Shown here one piece after another: positions 51,803 to 59,571 of a stretch of 64,000 nucleotides of DNA. Location of the stretch: the NCBI RefSeq assembly GCF_001941845.1, contig NZ_CP018870.1, positions 372,001 to 436,000 on the forward strand. Direction: 5' to 3'. Source of the DNA: Streptomyces sp. TN58. Its GTDB lineage: Bacteria > Actinomycetota > Actinomycetes > Streptomycetales > Streptomycetaceae. The notes beneath the pieces were generated by a model that searched no databases, was not told where the DNA came from, and was given only the letters and a program-made list of their open reading frames with translations. Position numbers and translations under genes: made by a program. How positions within the stretch are numbered: position 1 is the stretch's first letter; every line of letters starts with the position of its first letter.

Positions 51803-52464
51803 ACGAACCGCACCCATTCTCCGGAGACGAGTCCACGACCAGCGGCGCCGAACAGGCCGGCCCCACCGAGGCTGAGCTGCTGGCGGGCGCAGAGCTGCTG
51901 CCCTGCGGGCGCCCTCTCGGTCGTGCCTGGCAACAGGCGCGCGGCGCCGGCGGAGCGCGGGATCCGCACAGCAGCCAGTGCCCCCACTGCCGCGGGGCCA
52001 TCGAGGGGCTGACGGCCCTGGACCGGGCCACCCAGGCCCTGCGCGCCGAGGAACAGCCCGATGGCCACCACCTCGCCACCCGCATCATCAACGCGGTACG
52101 GACCGAAGTACGGCTGGGTCCCCTGCTGTATCTCGACGACCCCGCCCATGACCTGCGTATCGCGGAGAGCGCCGCCGCCAAAGTACTGCGCCGGGCCGCC
52201 GACACCGTCCCCGGCCTCCGCGCCGCCAGCTGCCGCATCACCGCCTCGGGGAGTGGCGAAGCCGCGCACGTCGTCACCATCACGGTGGCAGCGACGCTCG
52301 ACCGGCCGCTGCGCGGACGAGCCGAGGCACTACGCGAAGCCGTGCTGCACAGTGCCCAGGACGTCCTCGGCCTCACTGTCACCGCCGTCAACGTGGAAAT
52401 CAACGCCGTGCTGGATTTCTCCCCCGTACCGGGCGACGACAGCGCCGATCTGAGGGACCGATGA
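51793..52464 (+). CDS. Putative ZAS-motif anti-sigma/Asp23-like hybrid protein
   Basis: 223 residues. H59-x3-C63-x2-C66 (HSSQCPHC) is the zinc motif of ZAS anti-sigma factors, and the gene overlaps an ECF sigma gene by 10 bp, the usual sigma/anti-sigma arrangement. The C-terminal half (about 95-215: RIINAVRTEVRLG..., VTAVNVEINAVLDF) resembles the Asp23 fold. There is no membrane helix, unlike most ZAS proteins. It may sense stress through zinc thiols or through an Asp23-type partner. The anti-sigma function is inferred. Confidence 0.62.
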   Translation: MALNEPHPFSGDESTTSGAEQAGPTEAELLAGAELLPCGRPLGRAWQQARGAGGARDPHSSQCPHCRGAIEGLTALDRATQALRAEEQPDGHHLATRIINAVRTEVRLGPLLYLDDPAHDLRIAESAAAKVLRRAADTVPGLRAASCRITASGSGEAAHVVTITVAATLDRPLRGRAEALREAVLHSAQDVLGLTVTAVNVEINAVLDFSPVPGDDSADLRDR

Positions 52465-52853
52465 GCATCGCCGACCGGGAGGCCGTCCACCGGACCGCGG
52501 CCCGGGCCGCCCTCGGCGTTCCCGGTGTGGTCGCGCTCCAGCCGACTCTTGCCGAACGGCTGGCGCTGGCAGCCTCCCGCGTGTTCGAAGCCGTGGGATC
52601 GGGGGCCGCCAGAACTCCCGAGGGGGCCGGCGTCCGCTGCGAAACCGCCCCGGACGGCGCTTGGTACGTGGAGGTGCGCTGCATCCTCGACGCGGACCAC
52701 CGTGTCGTCGATGTCGCCCGACAGGTCCGCTCAGACGTCGGGGCGGCGGCCAACGCCTACCTGGCCCAGCACGACGCAGCGCCGCCGCCTCCCGTCAGGG
52801 TCCTCGTGAGCGTCACGCGCACCATCCGGCCCGCCGCACGGGGGGCGGCCTAG
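52461..52853 (+). CDS. Asp23-like protein
   Basis: 130 residues, ATG 52461 overlapping the upstream stop (ATGA). It begins MSIADREAVHRTAARAALGV and GVVALQP, and has VRCETAPDGAWYVEVRCILD followed by VVDVARQVRSDVGAAANAYL, the strand-helix pattern of Asp23/Gls24 proteins in divergent form. It is the third gene of the sigma operon. Its TAG stop lies in CTAG at the edge of an inverted-repeat element. Confidence 0.65.
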   Translation: MSIADREAVHRTAARAALGVPGVVALQPTLAERLALAASRVFEAVGSGAARTPEGAGVRCETAPDGAWYVEVRCILDADHRVVDVARQVRSDVGAAANAYLAQHDAAPPPPVRVLVSVTRTIRPAARGAA

Positions 52854-53015
52854 GGTCTGTATCGAGTTGCCCCGTGGAGCAAGGAGCGGCGTTCGGTGCG
52901 TGCCCTCGGCGTGCGGGACGAATGTCCTCGTAGCGGAGCTACTAGGGCATTCGGCTCGTGCGCCGAAGGTGTGTGCCGGGCGTCGCGACGCCGCGGGGCA
53001 ACTCGATACAGGCCC
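52853..53015. repeat. 163-bp element with 22-bp terminal inverted repeats
   Basis: GGGTCTGTATCGAGTTGCCC... (52853-52874) and its inverse at 52994-53015 agree at 21 of 22 bases. Inside, CGAATGTCCTCGTAGC pairs with GCTACTAGGGCATTCG (14 of 16), so the whole element can fold into one long hairpin. It abuts the TAG of the Asp23-like gene. The following 53016-53267 shows no gene. MITE-like. Confidence 0.65.
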
Positions 53016-53267
53016 CAGCTGCCAGCCCGGACTCTCCACGGCCCGTCCCGACGCTGCTGCCCAACGCGGTCGGCCTGTCGGACACGGGGAGACGGCCGTC
53101 GCCGCGCACCGCGCCGTACGCGGCCGCTCAGGAGCCGTGGGAGGAGCGCCGGTCCTTCACGGGCGGAGGCCAGGGCCTACCGGGGCGACGACCACGAATG
53201 TGGTCCGGGGCGGGGCCGCCAGCCGCCACCCCTGCCTGCCGCCGGGCCCGGCATCGTGCGCCGGCCT

Positions 53268-54263
53268 TCACAGCCAGCCGTTGCGGCGGAAGGCACGGTA
53301 GAGGGTGCCCGAGGCGAGGGCCATGAGGGCCACGGCCAAGGGGTAGCCGTAGGTCCAGCCGAGTTCCGGCATGTGCTCGAAGTTCATCCCGTACACGCCG
53401 GCCACCATCGTGGGAATCGCGAAGATCGCCGCCCACGCGGAGATGCGCCGCATGTCGTCGTTCTGCCAGGTGCCCACGCGGGCCTGCTGCGCGCCGAGGA
53501 CGGTGTCCAGGAGCTCGTCGAGGGTGCGGACCTCGATGTCGGTGCGGTGCAGGTGATCGGCGACGTCACGGATGTACGGGGCGATCTCCGGCAGGTGGTC
53601 CTCTGCACCTGGGCTGCCGAGGAGGTTCTGGAGGACCGGGACGAGCGGCTGCACGGCATCCCGGAACTCGCGGACCTCCCGCTTGAGCGAATAGATGCTC
53701 TGGGTGTGGTCGACGCGTGAGGTCGAGAACACCTCGTCCTCCAGTCGGTCGAGCGTGGCGCGCACTCTCCGGGCGGCGTCGCTGTAAGCGTCGACGGCGA
53801 CGTCCAGCACGGCGTGCAGCACGGCCCGGGGTCCCATGCGCAGCATCTGCGGATCGGCGTCCAGCCGGCGTGCGGCCTCGGTGCAGGGGTCGATCGGGCC
53901 GTGGCCGACGGTGAGGACACTGTGGGGTCCCACGAAGATCATGATGTCCCCGGTCTCCACGGCGGTGTCTTCCTCTACGTACCGCAGTGGCTTCAGAGCC
54001 ACGGCCAGGACGTCGCCGAAGCGCTCGCGCTTGGGGCGCTGCCGTCCGTGCAGTGCGTCCTCGACGGCGAGTGGGTGCAGTTCCAGTTCCTCGGCCAGCT
54101 GGACCAGTTCACCCTCGGAGGGGTCTGCCAGCCGGACCCAGGCGAACGTACCGTTGCCCAGGTCCCGCAACCGTTTGAGGGCCGAGCGACAGCCGTCGTC
54201 CGGCAGCTCGCATTCCACATGCTCCGACCGGCCCGACTCCTGCTCGTAAATGACGCATTCCAT
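53268..54263 (-). CDS. corA: CorA-type magnesium/divalent cation channel
   Basis: About 331 residues from ATG 54263, six bases after AGGTG. The cytoplasmic N-terminal domain includes LAEELELHPLAVEDALHGRQRPK and VGPHSVLTVGHG. A long coiled helix leads to the pore region with the signature YGMNFEHMPEL (GMN selectivity loop) and two C-terminal membrane helices. These act as pentameric Mg2+ (or Co2+/Ni2+) channels. It is divergent from the DUF1622 gene across 118 bp. Confidence 0.9.
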   Translation of the reverse strand: MECVIYEQESGRSEHVECELPDDGCRSALKRLRDLGNGTFAWVRLADPSEGELVQLAEELELHPLAVEDALHGRQRPKRERFGDVLAVALKPLRYVEEDTAVETGDIMIFVGPHSVLTVGHGPIDPCTEAARRLDADPQMLRMGPRAVLHAVLDVAVDAYSDAARRVRATLDRLEDEVFSTSRVDHTQSIYSLKREVREFRDAVQPLVPVLQNLLGSPGAEDHLPEIAPYIRDVADHLHRTDIEVRTLDELLDTVLGAQQARVGTWQNDDMRRISAWAAIFAIPTMVAGVYGMNFEHMPELGWTYGYPLAVALMALASGTLYRAFRRNGWL

Positions 54264-54381
54264 CCCCCGCACCTGATCCAGCACCCGCGCTTCATGCGTC
54301 CGACGCGGAAATCTGTCCAGTTCCAGGCATGTGGCGGGAGACACCCGGTGCAGGTGCGCCGGCGCGGGTACACGCAGCTCC

Positions 54382-54795
54382 ATGAGCATGTCAGGTGAAC
54401 TGGTGACCGGGGCCGGAGTGCGGGAGCTGATCGGGTGGCTGGTGCACCTCATCGAAGCAGCCGGCGCCCTGATCATCTTCGTCGGCGCAGCCTGGGCCTT
54501 CGCCCGGTTCGCCACGACCAGCCTGCGCCGGCGCTCCCTGATCGGCGAGTTCAACAAGATCCGCCTCAGCCTGGGCCGCTTCCTCGTCCTGGGGCTGGAG
54601 TTCCAGCTGGCGGGCGACGTCCTGCGTACAGCGGTCGCCCCCAGCTTCACCGAGATCGGCCAGCTGGCGGCCATCGCCGCCATCCGCACCGTCCTCAACT
54701 TCTTCCTCACCCGCGAGATCGCGCTGGAACGCGCCGAGATCGAAGGCGAGCGGAAAGAGCCCCTCCCGCAGGCCGCGACCGCCGCCGACGTTTGA
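54382..54795 (+). CDS. DUF1622 family membrane protein
   Basis: 137 residues from ATG 54382 (ATG 54388 possible). Helices LIGWLVHLIEAAGALIIFVG and LIRTVLNFFL-type segments surround the conserved FNKIRLSLGRFLVLGLEFQLAGDVLRTAV, which is the DUF1622 core. A charged tail follows. No ribosome site stands out. Function unknown; it may belong with CorA functionally. Confidence 0.8.
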   Translation: MSMSGELVTGAGVRELIGWLVHLIEAAGALIIFVGAAWAFARFATTSLRRRSLIGEFNKIRLSLGRFLVLGLEFQLAGDVLRTAVAPSFTEIGQLAAIAAIRTVLNFFLTREIALERAEIEGERKEPLPQAATAADV

Positions 54796-54799
54796 GCCC

Positions 54800-55200
54800 C
54801 AGCCGGGGACCAAGTGCGTCGTCGCGGCGATGGTCGACACGCTGTCCGCGTTCGCCGACGAGGTGCTGCGGGTGGCCCACGAGAGGCGAACAACCTCACG
54901 GCGCCTTCCACCACACCAGCCACCTCACCGCCACCGCCGTCTGCGACCTTGTCGACCCCAAGACCCGCACCCTGCACTGGGCACGCGCCGGCCACCTGCC
55001 ACCCGTCCTGGCCAGAGGCAGACAAACTCAGTCCTTCCCCCTCGACGCCGGACTGCTTCTCACAGCACTCCCCGACGCCACCTTCGCCGACTCGTCGCGC
55101 GCCCAGACACCGCCGTCACCGGCTCCCGCGCCCAGCTGCCCGACGTCGCCTCGCGGCCCGCCGACACCCGCGCCCCCTCGCCGTGGCGCAGTGACCCGCC
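54800..55200 (+). pseudogene. Remnant of a SpoIIE/PP2C-type serine phosphatase gene
   Basis: In frame, AMVDTLSAFADEVLRVAHE (about 54820-54890) and, after a frame change, TATAVCDLVDPKTRTLHWAR followed by AGHLPPVLA (about 54930-55015) match the end of SpoIIE-type PP2C phosphatases. The metal-binding core and a full domain are missing, and the tail degrades into Pro/Ala repeats. It lies directly upstream of the gas-vesicle operon. Confidence 0.5.
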
Positions 55201-55475
55201 CTGACCGGGCGAGGTGGACCGCGCACCTCGACGGCGGCCCGCGCCGGGGCAAGGGCCGGCAGCGGCGGCTGCGGCTGTGCCGTTCGCCGTGGTCGGGCCT
55301 CGCGCAGCGGGCGGCGGGGGTTGGCCCGGCTGCGCCGGCGTGCTCGGCTCAGTTCGCCCCATGCATCTGTCGCTCCGTCATGCATGCGGTCGGCAAGGGC
55401 GGGCAGGCGAAGGTGAGTCCACACGGCGCTGGAGCTCGACTGCAGAGCCGTCGTCCATGCCTCACAGGCGGGAAC

Positions 55476-55772
55476 ATGAGCGCGACAGACGACGAGACAC
55501 AGAAGACGTCCAAAAGACTCGACATCCCTACGGCGATGCGCCTCGCCACCGAGCAGCTCGCGGAGCTCCTGCGGTGCGAACCCGCTTCCGTCTCGGCGGT
55601 GAAGGCCACCGAGGACGGGTGGACGGCTGAGGTGGAGATCGTCGAGCTGGAGAAGGTCCCGGACACCATGAGCGTGATGGGTTCCTATCACGTGGTCCTC
55701 GACGCCGAGGGCCGACTCATGGCGTACGAGCGCACGCGGCGCTATGCCCGGGGCCAGATCGACCGCCGCTGA
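55476..55772 (+). CDS. gvpO: Gas vesicle protein GvpO
   Basis: 98 residues from ATG 55476 after GGCGGGAA. IPTAMRLATEQLAELLRCEPASVSAVKA and WTAEVEIVELEKVPDTMSVMGSYHVVLDAEGRLMAYERTRRYARG are the GvpO signature. It is the first gene of the gas-vesicle operon as in other Streptomyces. GvpO is a small soluble assembly/accessory factor. Confidence 0.92.
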   Translation: MSATDDETQKTSKRLDIPTAMRLATEQLAELLRCEPASVSAVKATEDGWTAEVEIVELEKVPDTMSVMGSYHVVLDAEGRLMAYERTRRYARGQIDRR

Positions 55773-55853
55773 GGCGGTGGCGGCGCCCGCGCTCCCCGAG
55801 CGGAGCCGTGCGCTCATACGCGTCGACAGACGCTGAATCGGAAGGAGTTCACC

Positions 55854-56291
55854 GTGACACTCGTCCAACAGAGCAGTGCAACGAGCGGCGGAAGCGGCTC
55901 GGGAAATCTCTACGACGTACTGGAACTCATCCTTGACAGGGGCCTCGTGATCGACGCGTTCGTGCGCGTCTCCCTGGTCGGCATCGAGATCCTCAAGATC
56001 GATGTCCGCGTGGTCGTCGCCAGCGTGGACACCTATCTGCGCTTCGCCGAGGCGTGCAACCGCCTCGACCTGGAATCCGGGCGGAAGGCGCCCACGCAGC
56101 TCACCGACATCGTGGGCGAGATGACCGAGAACGGCGCGAAGGGAAAGTCGAAGGGCGCCCTGACCGGCGCTGTCGAGGCGATAACGGATTCCCTGCAGAG
56201 CAAGCGCGAGCAGTCCGAGGAAGAGCCCCGTAAGCGGCCGGCGCGCAAGTCGACGTCCAGCCGTTCGTCCGCCGCCCGCAGGGAGGAATAG
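55854..56291 (+). CDS. gvpA: Gas vesicle structural protein GvpA (GvpA/J family)
   Basis: 145 residues from GTG 55854 after GGAAGGAG. Residues 18-90 are the GvpA core ([49 protein letters not shown]) that forms the ribbed vesicle wall. The C-terminal 50 residues are Lys/Arg/Ser-rich and unlike the short GvpA of other phyla; this extension is usual in Streptomyces. Confidence 0.9.
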   Translation: MTLVQQSSATSGGSGSGNLYDVLELILDRGLVIDAFVRVSLVGIEILKIDVRVVVASVDTYLRFAEACNRLDLESGRKAPTQLTDIVGEMTENGAKGKSKGALTGAVEAITDSLQSKREQSEEEPRKRPARKSTSSRSSAARREE

Positions 56292-56294
56292 CAG

Positions 56295-57008
56295 GTGCCC
56301 ACCTACATCTATGCCATCACCACCCACGACCACCCGCTGCGCCTGGACGACCTCCAGGGCGTGGGCGAGGAGGCGGCACCCCTGCGGACGGTGCGCGCCG
56401 GCGAGGTCGCCGCGGTCGTCAGCGACGCACCCGAAGGCCTGCGCGCCAAACGCCGGGACGTGCTGGCCCACGAGGCCGTCCTGGAGTCCCTGATGGCGGA
56501 CGGCGCGACGCTGCCCATGCGCTTCGGACTGCTCGGCCCGGACGACGACCAGGTTGCGCAGGCGCTGGAGCAGGACGGCGCCGCGTACCGCAGCCGCCTG
56601 GCCGAGCTGGCCGGGCACGTCGAGTTCAACCTCAAGGCAGCCCGCGACGAGCAGGATCTGCTGCTCGAAATCGTGTCGGAGTCCGACCAGATCCGGGAAC
56701 TCAACGAACGCACCAGGTCGGGATCGGCCGGGCAGGACGACCGCATCGCCCTCGGAGAGCTCGTCGCGGGCCAAGTGGCCGAACGCAACAACGAGCAGGC
56801 TCAGAGGACCCTGGAGAAGCTGCAGCCGGTCGCGGCCCGTGTCTCGCGCGCCGAGCCTGGCGCCAGCCACTTTCTCAACGCCTCCTTCCTGGTGCCGGCA
56901 GCAACCGCGGACGAGTTCGTGGAGGCGGTGCGTGAGGAAGCGGACCGCCGGGGCGAAACCTACACCCTCACCCTGACCGGCCCGTTGCCCCCGTACAGCT
57001 TCGTCTGA
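56295..57008 (+). CDS. gvpF: Gas vesicle protein GvpF (GvpL/F family)
   Basis: 237 residues from GTG 56295. The GvpL/F pattern YIYAITTHDHPLRLDDLQG, RRDVLAHEAVLESLMADGATLPMRFGLL and SHFLNASFLVPAATADEFVEAV is complete and ends in TGPLPPYSFV. GvpF contacts the GvpA wall inside the cell and is needed for assembly. Confidence 0.92.
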   Translation: MPTYIYAITTHDHPLRLDDLQGVGEEAAPLRTVRAGEVAAVVSDAPEGLRAKRRDVLAHEAVLESLMADGATLPMRFGLLGPDDDQVAQALEQDGAAYRSRLAELAGHVEFNLKAARDEQDLLLEIVSESDQIRELNERTRSGSAGQDDRIALGELVAGQVAERNNEQAQRTLEKLQPVAARVSRAEPGASHFLNASFLVPAATADEFVEAVREEADRRGETYTLTLTGPLPPYSFV

Positions 57009-57060
57009 CCGGGACGCCGACACCCCCGGGCGCCCGGCGACCCAGGAAGGAGGCCGGCCC

Positions 57061-57318
57061 ATGGGGCTTCTCACCACGATCCTGACCCTGCCCATCGCAC
57101 CGCTGCGAGGCACGGCCTGGGTGGTCGACCAGGTGCTGCTCGCCGCCGAGCGCGAGTACTACGACCCCGCCCCCGTCCGGGAGCAGTTGGCGGCGCTCGT
57201 GGAGGACCTGGCCGAAGGTCGCGTGGACGCAGGCGAGTTCAACAGGCTTGAGGACGCTCTCTTGGACCGACTCGACGAGATCGAGGCCTACCGAAGCCAG
57301 ACGGGAAGCGGCTCATGA
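57061..57318 (+). CDS. gvpG: Gas vesicle protein GvpG
   Basis: 85 residues: MGLLTTILTLPIAPLRGTAW then LLAAEREYYDPAPVREQLAALVEDLAEGRVDAGEFNRLEDALLDRL. The helical, acidic pattern is that of GvpG. AGGAAGGAGG precedes it. Its stop overlaps a 15-codon ORF that leads into gvpY. Confidence 0.9.
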   Translation: MGLLTTILTLPIAPLRGTAWVVDQVLLAAEREYYDPAPVREQLAALVEDLAEGRVDAGEFNRLEDALLDRLDEIEAYRSQTGSGS

Positions 57319-57362
57319 CGAAACAGAGTGACCAAGCGAGGCGGAACGAGGTACACCGGTGA
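57315..57362 (+). other. 15-codon ORF coupling gvpG to gvpY
   Basis: ATG 57315 overlaps the gvpG stop (ATGA), and the ORF (MTKQSDQARRNEVHR) ends at TGA 57360-57362, which overlaps the GTG start of gvpY (GTGA). It could be a coupling leader; it may also be chance. Confidence 0.35.
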
Positions 57363-57952
57363 TACCGAAGAACACCACGACGGCAGCCGCCCTCGTCGGT
57401 GGCTATCTACTGGGGCGGACGAAGAAGGCCAAGATGGCCATCGGGGTGGGAATGTTCCTCGCCGGCCGCAGACTGGACCTCGACCCACGGCGTCTGGGAA
57501 AGCTGCTGGCCGCCTCGCCGGTGACGGGCGCCCTGAGCGAACAGATCCGCCGCGAGCTGTTCGAGGCCACCAGGTCGGCCGCAGCGCAGGCCCTCACCCA
57601 GCGTGCCGCAGGTCTCGCCGACTCACTGCAGCAGCGCACGCGGGCGCTCGGTCGCGAGGACGCCGCCGAGGCCGACGGAGATGACGGACCCCGGACACGG
57701 AAGCGGGACGCCGAAGCCTCAGACGACGGCGCGGAGCCGGACGACGCAGGCGACGACAGCCGGCGCCGGCGGACACGCTCCACGGCGGCGGCCAAGACAG
57801 CGGGCAAGAAAGGCGGCAGCCGTGCGTCCTCGTCCGGCGGCACCTCCGGCCGCGGGACCGGTAAGTCGACGGCAGCCCGCAAACGTACGAGCGCCCCCAG
57901 GAAGTCGACGGCCTCCCATAGGCGCAAGAGTGAGGGGGACAGCGATGAGTGA
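57359..57952 (+). CDS. gvpY: Gas vesicle protein GvpY-like
   Basis: 197 residues from GTG 57359 (GAGG upstream). A hydrophobic N-terminus (TTAAALVGGYLLG, IGVGMFLAGRRL) is followed by a helical middle (LFEATRSAAAQALTQRAAGL) and a long basic Ser/Lys/Arg-rich tail from about 140, resembling nucleic-acid or acidic-partner binding tails. It is placed as gvpY by gene order (G-Y-Z-J). It overlaps the next gene by 8 bp. Confidence 0.75.
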   Translation: MIPKNTTTAAALVGGYLLGRTKKAKMAIGVGMFLAGRRLDLDPRRLGKLLAASPVTGALSEQIRRELFEATRSAAAQALTQRAAGLADSLQQRTRALGREDAAEADGDDGPRTRKRDAEASDDGAEPDDAGDDSRRRRTRSTAAAKTAGKKGGSRASSSGGTSGRGTGKSTAARKRTSAPRKSTASHRRKSEGDSDE

Positions 57953-59099
57953 CTCCGCCCTCAGCAAGATCAAGAACGATGTGGTGGAAAACCCGGCCAT
58001 CGACCGGCTGAAGGAGGAGCTCCGCCACTACCTCACGGCTCGTGCCGAAGACGCCGTCACCCGGCTCGGGGAGCGCTTGGGCGACCGTGTGGCCCGGCTG
58101 GGCGAGCCCGGTGCCGCGAGGGGAAGCCTTGAGAAGGGCTTGGCCGAGGGAGGCAAAGCCCTCGGCGAGGGAAAGTCCCCCGCGCGGGCCGCACTCGCAG
58201 CAGGGACGTCCGCCTTCAAGGACACCTTGAAGGAAAAGGCCAAGAGCTTGGTCGGCGGCGGCCGCAAGTCCGGCGGCGGCGCTCCGAAGAGCGTGACGAT
58301 CGTCGAGGACATCGACGTGGGTGTCCCCGTCCGCGAGGCGTACGACCAGTGGACGCAGTTCCAGGAGTTCAGCACGTTCGCCAAGGGAGTCGTCAGCGTC
58401 GAGACGGCGGACGACACCACCACCAACTGGCGGGTGAAGGTCGCCAAGTCGACCCGCAGCTGGCAGGCGAACGTGACCGAGCAGGTTCCCGACGAGCGCA
58501 TCGCCTGGACCACCCGGGGCGCGAAGGGGACGGTCCGCGGGGTGGTGACCTTCCACCGGCTCACCGATGACCTCACCCGCGTTCTGCTCGTCCTGGAGTA
58601 CTTCCCGAAGGGCCTGTTCGAGAGGACGGGGAACATCTGGCGGGCGCAGGGCAGGCGGGCCCGGCTGGATCTCAAGCTCTACCGCAAGTTCATCATGCTG
58701 CGCGGAGAGGCCACGGACGGCTGGCGGGGCGAGATCCGCGACGGCGAGGTCGTCGTCGGCCACGACGAAGCGGTCGGGCAGGAGGAGCACCCCGACGGCG
58801 AGGCGGAGGACTTCCAGGACGAGGACGCAGACGCCGACGGCGCATTCGAGGACGACGAAGACGACGAGCCCGCCGAGGAAGAACCCGACGGCGACGACGT
58901 CGACGAGGAAGCCGAGGAGGCCGAGGACGAAGGTGAATACGAGGCCGAGACCTCCGACGAGGCTGCCTCGGACGAACCGGACGCCGAGTTCGACGACGAC
59001 GAGTTCGACGAAGCCGAGGACGAGCCGGCCGCCGCGGAGGAACCCCGGCCGCGCGGATCCGGACGCCGCACCCGGCGTCGCACATCCGTCGGCAGCTGA
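57945..59099 (+). CDS. gvpZ: Gas vesicle cluster SRPBCC protein, GvpZ-like
   Basis: 384 residues from ATG 57945 after GAGGGGG. The N-terminal 110 residues are helical. Residues 115-265 form an SRPBCC (START-like) fold (SVTIVEDIDVGVPVREAYDQWTQF...FSTFAKGVVSVE... and FERTGNIWRAQGRRARLDLKLYRKFI). The final 110 residues are dominated by Asp/Glu (for example DEDADADGAFEDDEDDEPAE). Gene order marks it as gvpZ. The acidic tail is opposite in charge to the basic tails of gvpY and the last gene. Confidence 0.78.
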   Translation: MSDSALSKIKNDVVENPAIDRLKEELRHYLTARAEDAVTRLGERLGDRVARLGEPGAARGSLEKGLAEGGKALGEGKSPARAALAAGTSAFKDTLKEKAKSLVGGGRKSGGGAPKSVTIVEDIDVGVPVREAYDQWTQFQEFSTFAKGVVSVETADDTTTNWRVKVAKSTRSWQANVTEQVPDERIAWTTRGAKGTVRGVVTFHRLTDDLTRVLLVLEYFPKGLFERTGNIWRAQGRRARLDLKLYRKFIMLRGEATDGWRGEIRDGEVVVGHDEAVGQEEHPDGEAEDFQDEDADADGAFEDDEDDEPAEEEPDGDDVDEEAEEAEDEGEYEAETSDEAASDEPDAEFDDDEFDEAEDEPAAAEEPRPRGSGRRTRRRTSVGS

Positions 59100-59139
59100 C
59101 CGGTAACCACAGAGCACACCAGAGAACAGGGGCGCCAAC

Positions 59140-59571
59140 GTGTCCGAGTCCTTCGCAGGACGCCTCCCGGCAACACCGCACGCCGCAATGCCCGGTCACC
59201 ACCAGGGCTCTTCCGCGAACCTCGCGGACATCCTGGAACGCGTGCTCGACAAGGGCATCGTGATCGCCGGAGACATCCAGATCAACCTGCTCGACATCGA
59301 GCTGCTGACCATCAAGCTCCGCCTGCTGGTCGCCTCGGTCGACAAGGCGAAGGAGATGGGCATCGACTGGTGGGAGCACGACCCTTCCCTCTCCTCCCGC
59401 GCCCGCCCCACCCGCCCCGTGGACAGCGGTGGCGGGGGCGGCAGCCGGGAGGAGCTCCTGGCCCGGGAGAACGAGCGCCTGCGCGGCGAACTCGATCGCC
59501 TGCGCTCCGGCCCCTCTCACGATCAGCAGTCACAGGCGGACACCCGCGAGCGGACGGAGGAGTCGCGGTGA
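59140..59571 (+). CDS. gvpJ: Gas vesicle protein GvpJ
   Basis: 143 residues from GTG 59140. The GvpA-type core lies at 27-75 (LADILERVLDKGIVIAGDIQINLLDIELLTIKLRLLVASVDKAKEMGIDWW), with a coiled C-terminus (SREELLARENERLRGELDRLR). GvpJ is a minor wall component at the cone tips. Its stop overlaps the GvpL start (GTGA). Confidence 0.88.
   Translation: MSESFAGRLPATPHAAMPGHHQGSSANLADILERVLDKGIVIAGDIQINLLDIELLTIKLRLLVASVDKAKEMGIDWWEHDPSLSSRARPTRPVDSGGGGGSREELLARENERLRGELDRLRSGPSHDQQSQADTRERTEESR

Noticed and set aside
53016..53267. Small frames between the repeat element and corA
   Set aside because: They lack a start with a ribosome site and show no conserved pattern.
55116..57113. 665-residue minus-strand frame across the gvp genes
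   Set aside because: It is antisense to gvpO, gvpA and gvpF, all with clear family signatures.
57594..59138. 514-residue minus-strand frame rich in V/L/G
   Set aside because: It mirrors the acidic tail and SRPBCC domain of gvpZ on the other strand.
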